Part shown: piece after piece, positions 37,704 through 47,199 of the stretch | Layout of the letters: the number at the start of each line of letters is the position of its first letter | How positions within the stretch are numbered: the first letter of the stretch is position 1 | Assembly (NCBI RefSeq): GCF_002968835.1 | Contig: NZ_PKQK01000002.1 | Location: 124,001 to 188,000, forward strand | Reading direction: 5' to 3' | Origin: Paenibacillus sp. PCH8 | GTDB lineage: Bacteria; Bacillota; Bacilli; Paenibacillales; Paenibacillaceae | DNA: 64,000 nt | Program-made: the position numbers and the translations under genes | The notes under the pieces: generated by a model | Database searches by the model: none | Told to the model about the DNA's origin: nothing | The model's input: only the letters and a program-made list of their open reading frames with translations

Positions 37704-38888
37704 GTGTCCTCACCTGTTCTGGGCATCATGACGTTGTACTTGAATGAACATCGCGCTCTTGAAGAACGAAGCATCTATCGCAGAATGATTCTTGAAGGGC
37801 GCAAGCGGGGACTCGATATCTATGTATTCACACCTGCCGACGTACATCCGGGAGGCAAACAGATTGAAGCGATGGTTTTTCATGAGGAAAAAGGCTGGTC
37901 CCGGGAATGGCGATCATTCCCGGATCTGATCTTCGATCGTTGCCGGATTCAGCGCAACCGCAGATTCCAGCAACTGCTTGCCTTTCGGCAAAAGTATGGG
38001 CATTTGCTCTTTCTAAACAGACCCCTTCGCAATAAATGGACCATCCATCAGACCCTTTCGGAAAAATCCGCCTTTCGGGAGCACCTGCCGGAAACGGTGT
38101 TATTTCAGGATATGTCTGACGTGAACCGGATGCTCAAAGCTTCTTCCCTGGTCTACCTGAAACCTATTAATGGAACTGGCGGGCGTGGTATTCTGCGCGT
38201 TGAACGAAGCAGTAGCGAGGCGAATACCGTGCTTGTACAAGGCCGAGATCAGAAGCGTCGGATTATCACGCCGCGTAAAGTCCATCTGTCACGGCTCGGC
38301 GCGTTGCTCCAGCACTGGAACATGAAAGATAAGTATCTTGTGCAGAAGGGGATTCAACTTCAGCTGCCGAATGGGCGGGTACATGATTACCGCATGCTGG
38401 TCCAGAAGAACGGTGAAGGACAATGGGAGCTTACCGGATGTGCAGGACGAATGGGTGCAGAGAAGAGCGTTACCTCCAATCTGCATGGCGGCGGTCAGGC
38501 TGTAGCGATGAGTCGACTGATGAAGCAATGGATCTCCGATGAGGAACTTCGAGCAGAGATTAACACGACCGCTGAGAAGTTCGGCATCGATGTTGCTTCG
38601 TTTCTGGAAGATACGTATGGGGACTTGTGTGAGTTGGCACTGGATTTGGCGATTGACAAAAGCGGACACATCTACCTGCTCGAAGTCAATCCCAAGCCTG
38701 CTCGTGAAGTATTTGCTCGCATCGGTGAACGGGATATCTATTATAAGGCCATTACTCAACCACTTGATTACGCCTTATGGGTATACCGCAACAAACCTTC
38801 AGATGTGGGTGTGTCCAGAAGACCTGCCGTACCCAAGCCCACCACTCCTAAATCTGCACGAGTGAAACGAACGAGAAGAATTAAATAA
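37704..38888 (+). CDS. YheC/YheD family endospore coat-associated ATP-grasp protein 5
   Basis: A 394-residue intact paralogue. It starts SSPVLGIMTLYLNEHRALEERSI and has VYLKPINGTGGRGILRVERS, VHDYRMLVQKNGEGQWELTGCAGRM, SNLHGGGQA and CELALDLAIDKSGHIYLLEVNPKPAREV. A basic tail (KSARVKRTRRIK) ends the protein. GTG at 37704 has the better distance (9 bases) from AAGG; a TTG two codons earlier is the alternative. A strong terminator follows, closing the five-gene array. Confidence 0.88.
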   Translation: MSSPVLGIMTLYLNEHRALEERSIYRRMILEGRKRGLDIYVFTPADVHPGGKQIEAMVFHEEKGWSREWRSFPDLIFDRCRIQRNRRFQQLLAFRQKYGHLLFLNRPLRNKWTIHQTLSEKSAFREHLPETVLFQDMSDVNRMLKASSLVYLKPINGTGGRGILRVERSSSEANTVLVQGRDQKRRIITPRKVHLSRLGALLQHWNMKDKYLVQKGIQLQLPNGRVHDYRMLVQKNGEGQWELTGCAGRMGAEKSVTSNLHGGGQAVAMSRLMKQWISDEELRAEINTTAEKFGIDVASFLEDTYGDLCELALDLAIDKSGHIYLLEVNPKPAREVFARIGERDIYYKAITQPLDYALWVYRNKPSDVGVSRRPAVPKPTTPKSARVKRTRRIK

Positions 38889-38896
38889 GTACACAA

Positions 38897-38945
38897 ACAA
38901 GCAGGAGCGGAGTTCGCGAAGTGCGAGCATCCGCTCCTGCTTTAT
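38897..38945 (+). terminator. Terminator of the yheC/yheD-type array
   Basis: AAGCAGGAGCGGA / TCCGCTCCTGCTT arms with an 18-base loop, followed by TATCGTTT. It lies 10 bases after the last gene and 40 bases before the convergent lyase gene. Confidence 0.85.
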
Positions 38946-38986
38946 CGTTTCCTTCCAAATGCTCATAATCAGGAAGGGGTCATGCT

Positions 38987-40903
38987 CTATTTTTTTGTCC
39001 ATTGCAACATATCATTATCGATCACTATTCTTCCTTCTTCATCGCCTTGCATGTAGTTCAGCTCCAGTCTCGTCAGGTCAGGCTCTAATTCATATGTGGT
39101 TACACGTATCACTTGGTCAATATGATCCGCTGGCAGACACAGGGTAAGAATTCCGACTTTACCCGAGAACTCTGCCCTGCCCTGAATAACGGACGTTTCC
39201 GATTTGGAGCCATACACTTCAGATATCCAGCCAGGCTGTTCTGTAACCTCAAAATTCCCCTTCGCAATCCCTGCCGTAACCCATTGCATCGAAAGTATGA
39301 CCGCTGATTCCGCTTGGTTAATTCCCGCCGTCGGTTCACCATCATCGTTCATTCTCAAGGCAAGATCCGCCTGCGGATGCAGATGGAAACGTTGCTCCAG
39401 TGTATGCTCTGCTTGTGCATCAAGCCAATCCACAATCAGCAGCAAAGGCACGTCCACTCCTGCCAGTATCCACCGCCGATGCGTGACTGGATCAGGCAAA
39501 CGCGTATACCCGTCATGTGAAGCATCCATGAAGTGATAGCTGTCATTGCTCTCCGAGCGAAGTGTTGTGGCCTGCGCCTCCGGCTTACCCCATTGCTGGG
39601 TGGATACATAAGGTGTCTGATCCAAACCGTCCAGTGTGATCGTATTGTGCGCACGTGTACTTTTGAAATACTTGCGCCATTCCCCTTCCTCATACGTGTA
39701 ACGGCCCGTATCCGTGAAGAATAGCTGGTTCTTCCACATCCACTCCATATTCAATGCATCTGCATGTCCATGCGCTCCGCCCATCGCAGCCGCATCAAAA
39801 AACAGATACTGACGTGCGTCTCTCATGACATAATAACCAGTCTTCGGAAAAGCACGACTGGACTGGGATGACGAACGAGCCTCCTGGAGTCTGATGCAAT
39901 GTTCATATTTCTCCACACCCAGCAACCAGAGACACTCCGAACTGTCCGTTCCGCGAGCCATCAGATCTTCATCTTCCAGAATGGCACCTAGCAGGGTCAG
40001 TCGCTGACGCCCATCACCTAGCCAATCCGAGTCGCCAATGCCTGTGGATTGATGGTCTGGTCTGACCATCGCCTCTGTGAATGCGGCCATTTGGCGAAGA
40101 CATTGGCCATACCATGCCGAGAACGGATGTCCCGAAATCTCCCCCAGGAGATAAGGCGTGCCAAACATTTCGATGCTGGCGTTATGATAGTGCGTATTCA
40201 GCTCAATCTGTATGCCTTCCTCATTCAACTGGTGCAGTAGACACAGTTCAAGACGTTCCACTGCCATTTGACGCCAGTATGGACTTCGCGGGTGCTGATG
40301 GCAGAACGTAGCCATCATGAACAATCCCTGCATATGCATGATGGCATGATTGATCTCCGTACTTCCAAGGTAACAGGTCAAGAACTCGGCATGCTCCTCC
40401 AAACCTTGTAGAAACTCCGCCTGAAAGCCTTCATCCAGCAGCGGACTGGAGGCCATATACTTGTATGCAGATATCCAGGACTGCACACGCAGTCCAGTTT
40501 CCAGCAGTCGCCATGGACCGGGTTTCTGAAAAAAAACAGCTTCATCGTAGCCGGGATTCACAGGTACTGGATTCTGCTGTCTCCAGCTACGGAAATGCTC
40601 CATGAACGTTGTGACATATAGCGGATTGTCCTTCATCAAATACGCCTTACCGAGGTCCAGCATATGCCAGTGACGATTGATTCCCCACGTAAATTCCAAA
40701 TCATTCGTCGGGTTATGAAGCCAGTCCACCGGTGTTCCTAGCGGAACCCAATGATCCAGATTATTGGTGTAAGGAACCATAAATTCGTTCAGAATAGCAC
40801 GGTTGGCAATCGTCAGTGAATTCCGGGCTTCCTCTGGAAAATGCTTCTGATAATACTGTGCTGCTTGTTGCAACTCCGCTGTTGAAAGGTAGAAATCGCT
40901 CAT
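38987..40903 (-). CDS. Heparinase II/III-type polysaccharide lyase
   Basis: A 638-residue protein without signal peptide, so probably cytoplasmic. The N-terminal half is an alpha/alpha-toroid (about 1-330) with WRLLETGLRVQSWISAYKYM, NHAIMHMQGLFMMATF and EGIQIELNTHYHNASIEMFG. The C-terminal half is the beta-sandwich Heparinase_II_III domain (about 360-630) with the signature GGAHGHADALNMEWMW, FTDTGRYTY and KSTRAHNTITLDG. Such enzymes cut uronic-acid-containing chains by beta-elimination, leaving unsaturated uronates. Its start overlaps the cupin stop codon (ATGA), tying it to a KdgF-like protein. The exact substrate (alginate, pectin-type, glycosaminoglycan or ulvan-like oligomers) cannot be read. 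Confidence 0.88.
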   Translation of the reverse strand: MSDFYLSTAELQQAAQYYQKHFPEEARNSLTIANRAILNEFMVPYTNNLDHWVPLGTPVDWLHNPTNDLEFTWGINRHWHMLDLGKAYLMKDNPLYVTTFMEHFRSWRQQNPVPVNPGYDEAVFFQKPGPWRLLETGLRVQSWISAYKYMASSPLLDEGFQAEFLQGLEEHAEFLTCYLGSTEINHAIMHMQGLFMMATFCHQHPRSPYWRQMAVERLELCLLHQLNEEGIQIELNTHYHNASIEMFGTPYLLGEISGHPFSAWYGQCLRQMAAFTEAMVRPDHQSTGIGDSDWLGDGRQRLTLLGAILEDEDLMARGTDSSECLWLLGVEKYEHCIRLQEARSSSQSSRAFPKTGYYVMRDARQYLFFDAAAMGGAHGHADALNMEWMWKNQLFFTDTGRYTYEEGEWRKYFKSTRAHNTITLDGLDQTPYVSTQQWGKPEAQATTLRSESNDSYHFMDASHDGYTRLPDPVTHRRWILAGVDVPLLLIVDWLDAQAEHTLEQRFHLHPQADLALRMNDDGEPTAGINQAESAVILSMQWVTAGIAKGNFEVTEQPGWISEVYGSKSETSVIQGRAEFSGKVGILTLCLPADHIDQVIRVTTYELEPDLTRLELNYMQGDEEGRIVIDNDMLQWTKK

Positions 40904-41235
40904 TTGGAACCCTCAAGGAAATCCTGACGAAACGGGGTAAACACATCCAGAATGACGGAGTCCTCCAGTGCCTTCACGCCATGAGGAACATTAAATCCGG
41001 CGTAGAAGCTGTCTCCTGCTTCTAAAATGCGAGTGTCTTCACCTACCTGGACCTCGAAACTGCCTTTCACGATATAACTGATCTGCTCATGCGCATCATG
41101 GGAGTGAACTTCTCCAATGCCGCCCTTTGCAAAGGTAACCTCCACCATCATAAGGGTACCGCCCATACCCAACACTTTGCGGGAACTCGTTCCGTTAATG
41201 ATATGTGCATCGATGGATGCATTGTTAATCATCAT
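40900..41235 (-). CDS. Cupin-domain protein, KdgF-like (unsaturated uronate linearisation)
   Basis: A 111-residue single cupin. The metal ligands are in EVHSHDAHEQISYIVKGSFEV and GDSFYAGFNVPHGVKAL, followed by ILDVFTPFRQDFL. The FTPxRxDF ending and the HSHxHEQ motif match KdgF, which converts 4,5-unsaturated uronate monomers from lyases to linear keturonates. Overlap of four bases with the lyase gene downstream strengthens this reading. ATG 41235 has AAAGGGG upstream; the second ATG is equally possible. Confidence 0.8.
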   Translation of the reverse strand: MMINNASIDAHIINGTSSRKVLGMGGTLMMVEVTFAKGGIGEVHSHDAHEQISYIVKGSFEVQVGEDTRILEAGDSFYAGFNVPHGVKALEDSVILDVFTPFRQDFLEGSK

Positions 41236-41304
41236 TTTACCTATCCCCTTTCCTTATAAATAAGCGACCGAAGTAGTTAAACCAACGGCCGCCATGAACG
41301 ATTC

Positions 41305-42705
41305 TTACTCTTCCGTGGACAATTTGCCCTGAAGCTTGGAGGAATCAAAGGATGGGTCAGCAGCCATTTTGGTCAGCCCCGCCGCCTTCGTTTTCTCCAG
41401 TGATGCATTGTATCTTTTGTCCAGATCCTGGATTACACCATCAATGTCGCCACCGGTGAATACAAAGATGGAGAAAGCATCACTCCATTTGGTGCCTTCC
41501 AGTGAACTCTCTGTTACAACACTCGGATTAGCCGGGAAAATGGCGTCATAACGTTTCGGCAGGAAACCTTCAATGCCTGGAATGCTTGGTTTTTTCTCGG
41601 AACTCAGTACAGCAGGAATAAGTGAGATTCCGTATCCTTTTTCGTAATATTCACTTTGCAGATCCTTGCTGTATACATACTCCATGAACTTCCATGCCGC
41701 TTCCTTGTTGGCAGAATCTGCACTGATACCGATATAGGAGCCCCCAATCACCTGTGAAGCCCCTTTGATCGTTCCATCCCTTGTTGGCACGGGAGCTGCT
41801 GCCCAATCTTCTTGCGTTGGGAATTGATCTTTATATACCCCTGGTTCTCCAGAGTGATTAATGTACATTCCGATTTTGCCTTGGGCAAACTGGGCTCTGA
41901 GTGGATCAATGTCCAGACTCTCTACCCCCGGCAACATGCTGCCATCCTGATTCATCTGACGAAGCGCCAGTGCGATGTCCTTGTACATACTAAAGTCAAA
42001 TTGTCCTGTCTTGTAGTTGTAGCCATCAATACCGTCCGTATTGCTTGCACCTGCAATGGTATTGGCTGCTCTCCAGAAACCGCTGCCACTCTTGAATGGG
42101 CTGGCAAATCCATAAATTCCTTCACTCTTGCCGGCTTCGGTAATTTTCCGGGCATCTTCCACCATCTCGGCCAACGTTTTTGGCGGATTGGCAATGCCTG
42201 CTTTTTTGAAAATATCCTTGTTGTACACCAATCTCCATATCTGACCGGTATTGGGAAGGGTATATACTTTTCCATCCAACGTATTTTTATTATCAATCAG
42301 ACTATCTTTGAACATGGTCTTCATCTCTTCACTCATGTATCCGTCAATCGTGGTGAGGTAACCTTTCTGATAATACGTCTGAAAATCATCAATTTGCAGC
42401 ACATCGGGTGCCTGCTTGCTCGCAAAAGCAATATCGACCGCCTGCGGATAATTGTCACCCATAACGGTCATTTCCACTTCAATGTTATCCTTGTTCGTCT
42501 GGTTAAACGTATCGATCTTGGACTTCATAAAATCAGCATCATGGCGATCTGGCGTCCAGTATACGATTTTGGTTTTCCCTTCGGCATTTCCCCCATTGTC
42601 AGAAGCCGTCCCGCTGTTAGTCGTCGTTCCACTGTCTGTAGAACAACCTGCCAAACTTACTGCAAGCAATGCACTTAGCGTAGTCACCATCCACTTTTTA
42701 ACCAT
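41305..42705 (-). CDS. Extracellular solute-binding lipoprotein of a carbohydrate ABC transporter
   Basis: A 466-residue family 1 solute-binding protein: signal peptide of about 20 residues with lipobox SLAGC, a Ser/Thr/Gly-rich linker, then the two-lobe fold (IVYWTPDRHDADFMKSKIDTFNQ, ADVLQIDDFQTYY-type region, NTGQIWRLVYNKDIFKKAGI). It binds the sugar for the permease pair encoded about 4 kb upstream on the same strand. The start is set at 42705, behind AAGGGG. It lies between the response-regulator gene and the cupin gene. Confidence 0.92.
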   Translation of the reverse strand: MVKKWMVTTLSALLAVSLAGCSTDSGTTTNSGTASDNGGNAEGKTKIVYWTPDRHDADFMKSKIDTFNQTNKDNIEVEMTVMGDNYPQAVDIAFASKQAPDVLQIDDFQTYYQKGYLTTIDGYMSEEMKTMFKDSLIDNKNTLDGKVYTLPNTGQIWRLVYNKDIFKKAGIANPPKTLAEMVEDARKITEAGKSEGIYGFASPFKSGSGFWRAANTIAGASNTDGIDGYNYKTGQFDFSMYKDIALALRQMNQDGSMLPGVESLDIDPLRAQFAQGKIGMYINHSGEPGVYKDQFPTQEDWAAAPVPTRDGTIKGASQVIGGSYIGISADSANKEAAWKFMEYVYSKDLQSEYYEKGYGISLIPAVLSSEKKPSIPGIEGFLPKRYDAIFPANPSVVTESSLEGTKWSDAFSIFVFTGGDIDGVIQDLDKRYNASLEKTKAAGLTKMAADPSFDSSKLQGKLSTEE

Positions 42706-42835
42706 TGATATGCCCCTTATGCTGTCTGGACAACCTGTTGGGTTACCCGTTAACGTAATGATAATCGTTTTGCTTTCAAGGAAGTGAGGGACATTCTGAC
42801 TTTGCATGGGGGAAAAATGATGATCCGTGTCTCTT

Positions 42836-44440
42836 TTAGTTCAGGTACATTTGTCGGAATCGGGTAGGGGTCATGCCGCAGTATTTCTTGAACAGGCCGC
42901 TGAAGTAGGGACGATCCTCATAACCAAGCATCTGGCAGATCTCTTGCACCTGTACGCCTGCAACCAGCAGGTCCTTCGCCCTTTCCATTCGGAGCTTCGT
43001 AATATATTGAATCAGCGTCAGGCCTGTCTCCTTTTTGAACGCATTCGCAAAGTAACTCGGACTCAAGTGCACCGATTGGGCACAGGACTGAAGTGTCAGA
43101 TTCTCTGCAAGATTCAGGCTGATAAACTCCCGAGCTTTACTGATAGCCTGTTTGACATCGGTAAGTCGCTTCTTGTCCATAATCTCGCAACCCATGCTGC
43201 TGAAATGTTTGATATATCCCTTCCAGCCCTCAAACGTCAAGGAGCGCATCGCCTCAAGTACCGTCAAGTCTGCCTCCAGACGCAAACGTTCCTCTTCCGT
43301 GATCTCATCACAAAATGCACGATAGATGGCAAAAGCCAGCCCCGATAACAACCGAATCATTGAGAGCGGTTCGGGATACCCTTTGATTACCTGCCATTCT
43401 TCAAGAATGTCGTCGATAATTCGGTGACAGGTGCTTTCGTTCCCACATTTGAGTGCATAAAAAAGTTCCTTTTCCTTCTCCAAAGGATACACGGGAGCCA
43501 CAAATTCCTGATTCTCCAAATCGGCATACCGGAGGATGCAATTGCCCTCATTGTAGAAGCGATAGGATATGGCCTTATCCGCATCGGCATAAGCCCTCCA
43601 GATTTCCTGCGGTCTCCGGGCTATTGTACCGAGGCCGATAGAGATTGTTTTTTTGCAGAATTGTTCTACATTGTGGCGACATTGCTCCAGCAGTTCCGAG
43701 GCGTCGATCTGACCTGGTGAATTAAATATAGCTGCAAGCCGATATCGATTTTCCCTGAGAACAACCCCCTTGGTATACCGGTTTAATGATTCTCCCACAA
43801 TATTTTGGACCGCAAAAGGAATGATTTCCGCATCCAGATGCATCGTGTTTCCATACCGGGTGTAGCCATCCACCTCAATAACCATGACCCGCAGATTGGA
43901 GGAATCGAGATCGATGTGCAGTTCATTCCAGCGGCTCTCATTCAGAAACCCTCCAATCTCATGACGCAACAGACCCAGCAGGTAGTTATGACGCTCGTAC
44001 TGACTGCTGCTTACCACCTTCTGTTCCAATTGTTCAAGCTGTCTGAACTGTGCCTGTTCTCCCTCAATGCTCTGCCTTACCTTCAGCACGGCACCGAGAA
44101 TTTCATCCGGGGTAAATGGCTTGAGCAGATAATCGGAAGCACCCAGTTTGATGGCCTCCTGTGCATATTGAAAATCGGAGTATCCGCTGATAAAAATAAA
44201 TTTGGATCGCAGTCCGGCATCCAATGCACGCTTCATCAGTTCCAGCCCGCTCAGCCGGGGCATTTTAATATCCGTAATCACGATGTCCGGTTGCTGCTCC
44301 AGCAAAAGGGACCAACCACGTTCACCATTGTTTGCCGTGCCCACAATCTGAACCTGATGGTCCTCCCATGGGATGGTCGAAGATATACCTTTTACAACCG
44401 CCTGAATATCATCCATCACACACATCGTCAAGTGCTCCAT
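42836..44440 (-). CDS. AraC-type response regulator (YesN family)
   Basis: A 534-residue protein: receiver domain (1-120, phosphoacceptor Asp in DIVITDIKMPRLSG near 55, Lys in YLLKPFTPDE near 105), a long central linker domain (about 150-410), and a C-terminal AraC double HTH (about 430-532: LTLQSCAQSVHLSPSYFANAFKKETG, VQEICQMLGYEDRPYFSGLFKKYCG). It is paired with the YesM-type kinase encoded 11 bases upstream. Such pairs typically sense a sugar outside the cell and activate the adjacent ABC transporter genes. Confidence 0.93.
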   Translation of the reverse strand: MEHLTMCVMDDIQAVVKGISSTIPWEDHQVQIVGTANNGERGWSLLLEQQPDIVITDIKMPRLSGLELMKRALDAGLRSKFIFISGYSDFQYAQEAIKLGASDYLLKPFTPDEILGAVLKVRQSIEGEQAQFRQLEQLEQKVVSSSQYERHNYLLGLLRHEIGGFLNESRWNELHIDLDSSNLRVMVIEVDGYTRYGNTMHLDAEIIPFAVQNIVGESLNRYTKGVVLRENRYRLAAIFNSPGQIDASELLEQCRHNVEQFCKKTISIGLGTIARRPQEIWRAYADADKAISYRFYNEGNCILRYADLENQEFVAPVYPLEKEKELFYALKCGNESTCHRIIDDILEEWQVIKGYPEPLSMIRLLSGLAFAIYRAFCDEITEEERLRLEADLTVLEAMRSLTFEGWKGYIKHFSSMGCEIMDKKRLTDVKQAISKAREFISLNLAENLTLQSCAQSVHLSPSYFANAFKKETGLTLIQYITKLRMERAKDLLVAGVQVQEICQMLGYEDRPYFSGLFKKYCGMTPTRFRQMYLN

Positions 44441-44451
44441 AATACCCCTCC

Positions 44452-46203
44452 TCAGCTGATCGGAATCGTGATGACAACGGTCGTCCCCACATCTGCACTG
44501 CTATGAAACACAATCGAAGCCGCATCCCCGTAATGCAGACTCAATCTGCCATGGAGGTTGGATAGTGCGTAACCCTTGCGGCCTCCATCAACGGAATCCT
44601 CAGCATTCATTCTGGCTACATCCATTCCACAGCCATTGTCAGCGACCTCCAGCATCAAGAGGTCATCATGACGATCAACACGGATCACGATGACGCCCAA
44701 CTCTTCCTTGTCATTGAACCCATGCAGGATGGAATTCTCGACCAAGGGCTGAAGCAATATTTTCAAAATATCCATGCCGTAACAGGAGGGGGCGCCCACC
44801 TCGATCCTGTAAACGAATAGTTCCTCATAACATTTTTGCTGAAGCTGCATGTACTGTTCTACATGTTTGATCTCCTGCTCCACACTGGTAATGTCTTTCC
44901 CATCATTCAGTCCCAGACGGAACAGCAAGGATAGGGATACAATCATCTCACTGACATCCTTTTTCTCTCCGCTCTCACTTTTCCAGAACATCGTATTGAG
45001 CGTGTTATACAGAAAATGTGGATCGACTTGCGCCTGAAGTGCCTTCACTTCAAATCTGCGCTTGTCCTGTTCGGTTGTTCGCACTTCTTCAAACAGAACT
45101 TGGATCTGATCCAGCATTCGATTGAAGCGGTGTCCCACCGAGCTGACCTCATCGTCATATTTGCTGCGAAACCGCACATCCAGATCATTATATTCCACCT
45201 CAACCATTAGGCGCCGCAGCTTGTTCAATGGCTTCAGCAGAGCCGAGGCCAGCAGGCTGGACAACCCCAATGCGAGCAAAATGCAAAACAGCATGATCAG
45301 GATCACCAGCCAGCGAATCTTCTGGAGCGGGGACAACAAATCAGCCTTGGATTGTACACTGACCATGACCCAATCCTCATTTATCGACAAGGCTGAATAG
45401 TTAACGAGCATGTCCTCTCCTTGAGCGTTCCTATACGTAAAGTCCCCGGCATTCCCACGTCTGTACTGGTTGGTGAAGTCAGGTTCTGTAATATAGTCGT
45501 AATTTCGCGAGGAAGGGCGAATGACTTCACTTCCGTCTTTATGCAGCAAAAATAGTTGAATCTGGTTATTCATGAGATCCTGCGTCAGAATGTTCCGCAT
45601 CGCCTCTTCCTTCATATTGACGACCATATACACATTAGAAAACGTATGGTTATCAATCACAATAGGTTTGAGCAACAGAGATAACACATTGCCCTTGGAT
45701 TGGAATAATCCACTCTCGTGTGAACCAAACCACATCGTATTCCAGCCTTGCTGCTTCACAATGCGCCCATATTCGCTGTCGAACCCATTGTCGCGATTCG
45801 GGAAATCCTTCGTCGAGAAAAAATCACCGATCGGTGTCGTTACATATGTGGTGTCGATCAGTGGCTCTACGAGCTTTAACTGGGCAAAAGACGTTTGAAG
45901 CAGGGAGAGATTCTGATAAAAATGAGATGTATTATGGTTGCGAACATCCCTCATGACCTGTGTGAACGTTTCGCTCAACATAAAAGAATATGAGGAAACG
46001 ACAATGTGCCTCAGATGTTCATCCATCACCTGTACCGATTTATTCAGGAGACCTTGCTTCAGTTCAAGCGCATTCTGCTCAATGCTTCGTGCTGCAAAGA
46101 GATAGGAGCAAATTCCGGTCACGCTAATGCAAAGTACAACGAGAAAAATGTACAGCAGCTGTATTCTTTTTTTCAGAGACATCTTATAGAAGCTGGGTAT
46201 CAT
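44452..46203 (-). CDS. Sensor histidine kinase (YesM family)
   Basis: A 583-residue membrane kinase: TM1 (about 13-34), extracytoplasmic sensor of about 250 residues, TM2 (about 288-312), HAMP, then the His_kinase domain with phosphoacceptor His in VDPHFLYNTLNTMFWKSE and an HATPase domain with ENSILHGFN and EVADNGCGM. The DPHFLYN motif defines the LytS/YesM class. It lies between the permease genes and its response regulator in one same-strand cluster. The signal is presumably the transported oligosaccharide. Confidence 0.93.
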   Translation of the reverse strand: MIPSFYKMSLKKRIQLLYIFLVVLCISVTGICSYLFAARSIEQNALELKQGLLNKSVQVMDEHLRHIVVSSYSFMLSETFTQVMRDVRNHNTSHFYQNLSLLQTSFAQLKLVEPLIDTTYVTTPIGDFFSTKDFPNRDNGFDSEYGRIVKQQGWNTMWFGSHESGLFQSKGNVLSLLLKPIVIDNHTFSNVYMVVNMKEEAMRNILTQDLMNNQIQLFLLHKDGSEVIRPSSRNYDYITEPDFTNQYRRGNAGDFTYRNAQGEDMLVNYSALSINEDWVMVSVQSKADLLSPLQKIRWLVILIMLFCILLALGLSSLLASALLKPLNKLRRLMVEVEYNDLDVRFRSKYDDEVSSVGHRFNRMLDQIQVLFEEVRTTEQDKRRFEVKALQAQVDPHFLYNTLNTMFWKSESGEKKDVSEMIVSLSLLFRLGLNDGKDITSVEQEIKHVEQYMQLQQKCYEELFVYRIEVGAPSCYGMDILKILLQPLVENSILHGFNDKEELGVIVIRVDRHDDLLMLEVADNGCGMDVARMNAEDSVDGGRKGYALSNLHGRLSLHYGDAASIVFHSSADVGTTVVITIPIS

Positions 46204-46307
46204 TGCGCTCGCTCCTTGGATACGGATTGGACCCGCCGGCTGTTAATTAAACTGAGTATAGCACAGCGGAATTGTCCATATAACCGTTTCCATTATCTTG
46301 TCCGCAC

Positions 46308-47180
46308 CTACCCTTTCACCGCACCCAACGTCACCTGCATGAATGATTTGTTGGCGAAGATATAGACGATCAGCAGCGGTAAAATGGACAAACAGGCCCC
46401 AGCCATCATAAGTTGAACCTCCGCCGCAGCTCCGATACCATATCTCAGATTGGCCAGGCCGACAGGTAGTGTCTGCAAATCCGGATTGCTCATGGTGAAA
46501 ACGAAAGGCAGAATATATTCATTCCATGAGCTTTGGAATACACCCAGACCTGCAACTGCCAGTCCAGGACGCAGAAGTGGAAGAATAATTCGCCAGTACG
46601 TGCTGTAAAAATTACACCCGTCGATCATTGCCGCTTCATCCAGTTCGCGCGGAAGACTCTTGAAGAAACCGATAAGAATGAAATAGGTGGCAGCGTGTGC
46701 GCTGATCAATATAATAATGACACCCCACAACGTTTTATTCAGACCCAGCTTGACCATGAGGTCAAATTGCGGACGAAGTACAACAGCCCCTATGGAAATA
46801 AACAGGGTGGATGCCATGAGCAGCGTGTATGCCTTCTTTCCTTTGAAATGCACCCGATCCACCGCGTAGGCTGACATCGAAGCTACCAGCAATGTGCCCA
46901 CGGTTGTACTTACACTTACAAAAATACTATTCAGGGTAAAACCCGAGAAATTAGCGGTCTTCCAGGCCTGAGCGTAGTTGGAGAACTGCCAAATCTTCGG
47001 CCAGATGGTTGCCCCTCCCGTCAATTCCTGGTTCGTTTTGAATGAACCGAACAATACCATGATGATCGGGAACAGCGACAACATGGCGATTACAATCAGA
47101 AATAACCAGAGTACGGTCCGTTTGGTCCAGCGAATGAGTCTTGGAGACCCTGAGGGCGTAAGCACGTTTTGAGTCATCAT
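46308..47180 (-). CDS. Carbohydrate ABC transporter permease (MalG/LplC type)
   Basis: A 290-residue permease with six membrane helices and the EAA loop DEAAMIDGCNFYSTYWRIILPLLRPG (about 185-210). It is the second of the permease pair, 19 bases after the first. ATG 47180 follows AGGAGGAAACG; the next codon is also ATG. The LplB/LplC-like pair with a lone binding protein and no ATPase gene is typical of Paenibacillus importers that use a shared MsmX-type ATPase encoded elsewhere. Confidence 0.92.
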   Translation of the reverse strand: MMTQNVLTPSGSPRLIRWTKRTVLWLFLIVIAMLSLFPIIMVLFGSFKTNQELTGGATIWPKIWQFSNYAQAWKTANFSGFTLNSIFVSVSTTVGTLLVASMSAYAVDRVHFKGKKAYTLLMASTLFISIGAVVLRPQFDLMVKLGLNKTLWGVIIILISAHAATYFILIGFFKSLPRELDEAAMIDGCNFYSTYWRIILPLLRPGLAVAGLGVFQSSWNEYILPFVFTMSNPDLQTLPVGLANLRYGIGAAAEVQLMMAGACLSILPLLIVYIFANKSFMQVTLGAVKG

Positions 47181-47199
47181 CGTTTCCTCCTGATTGCTT

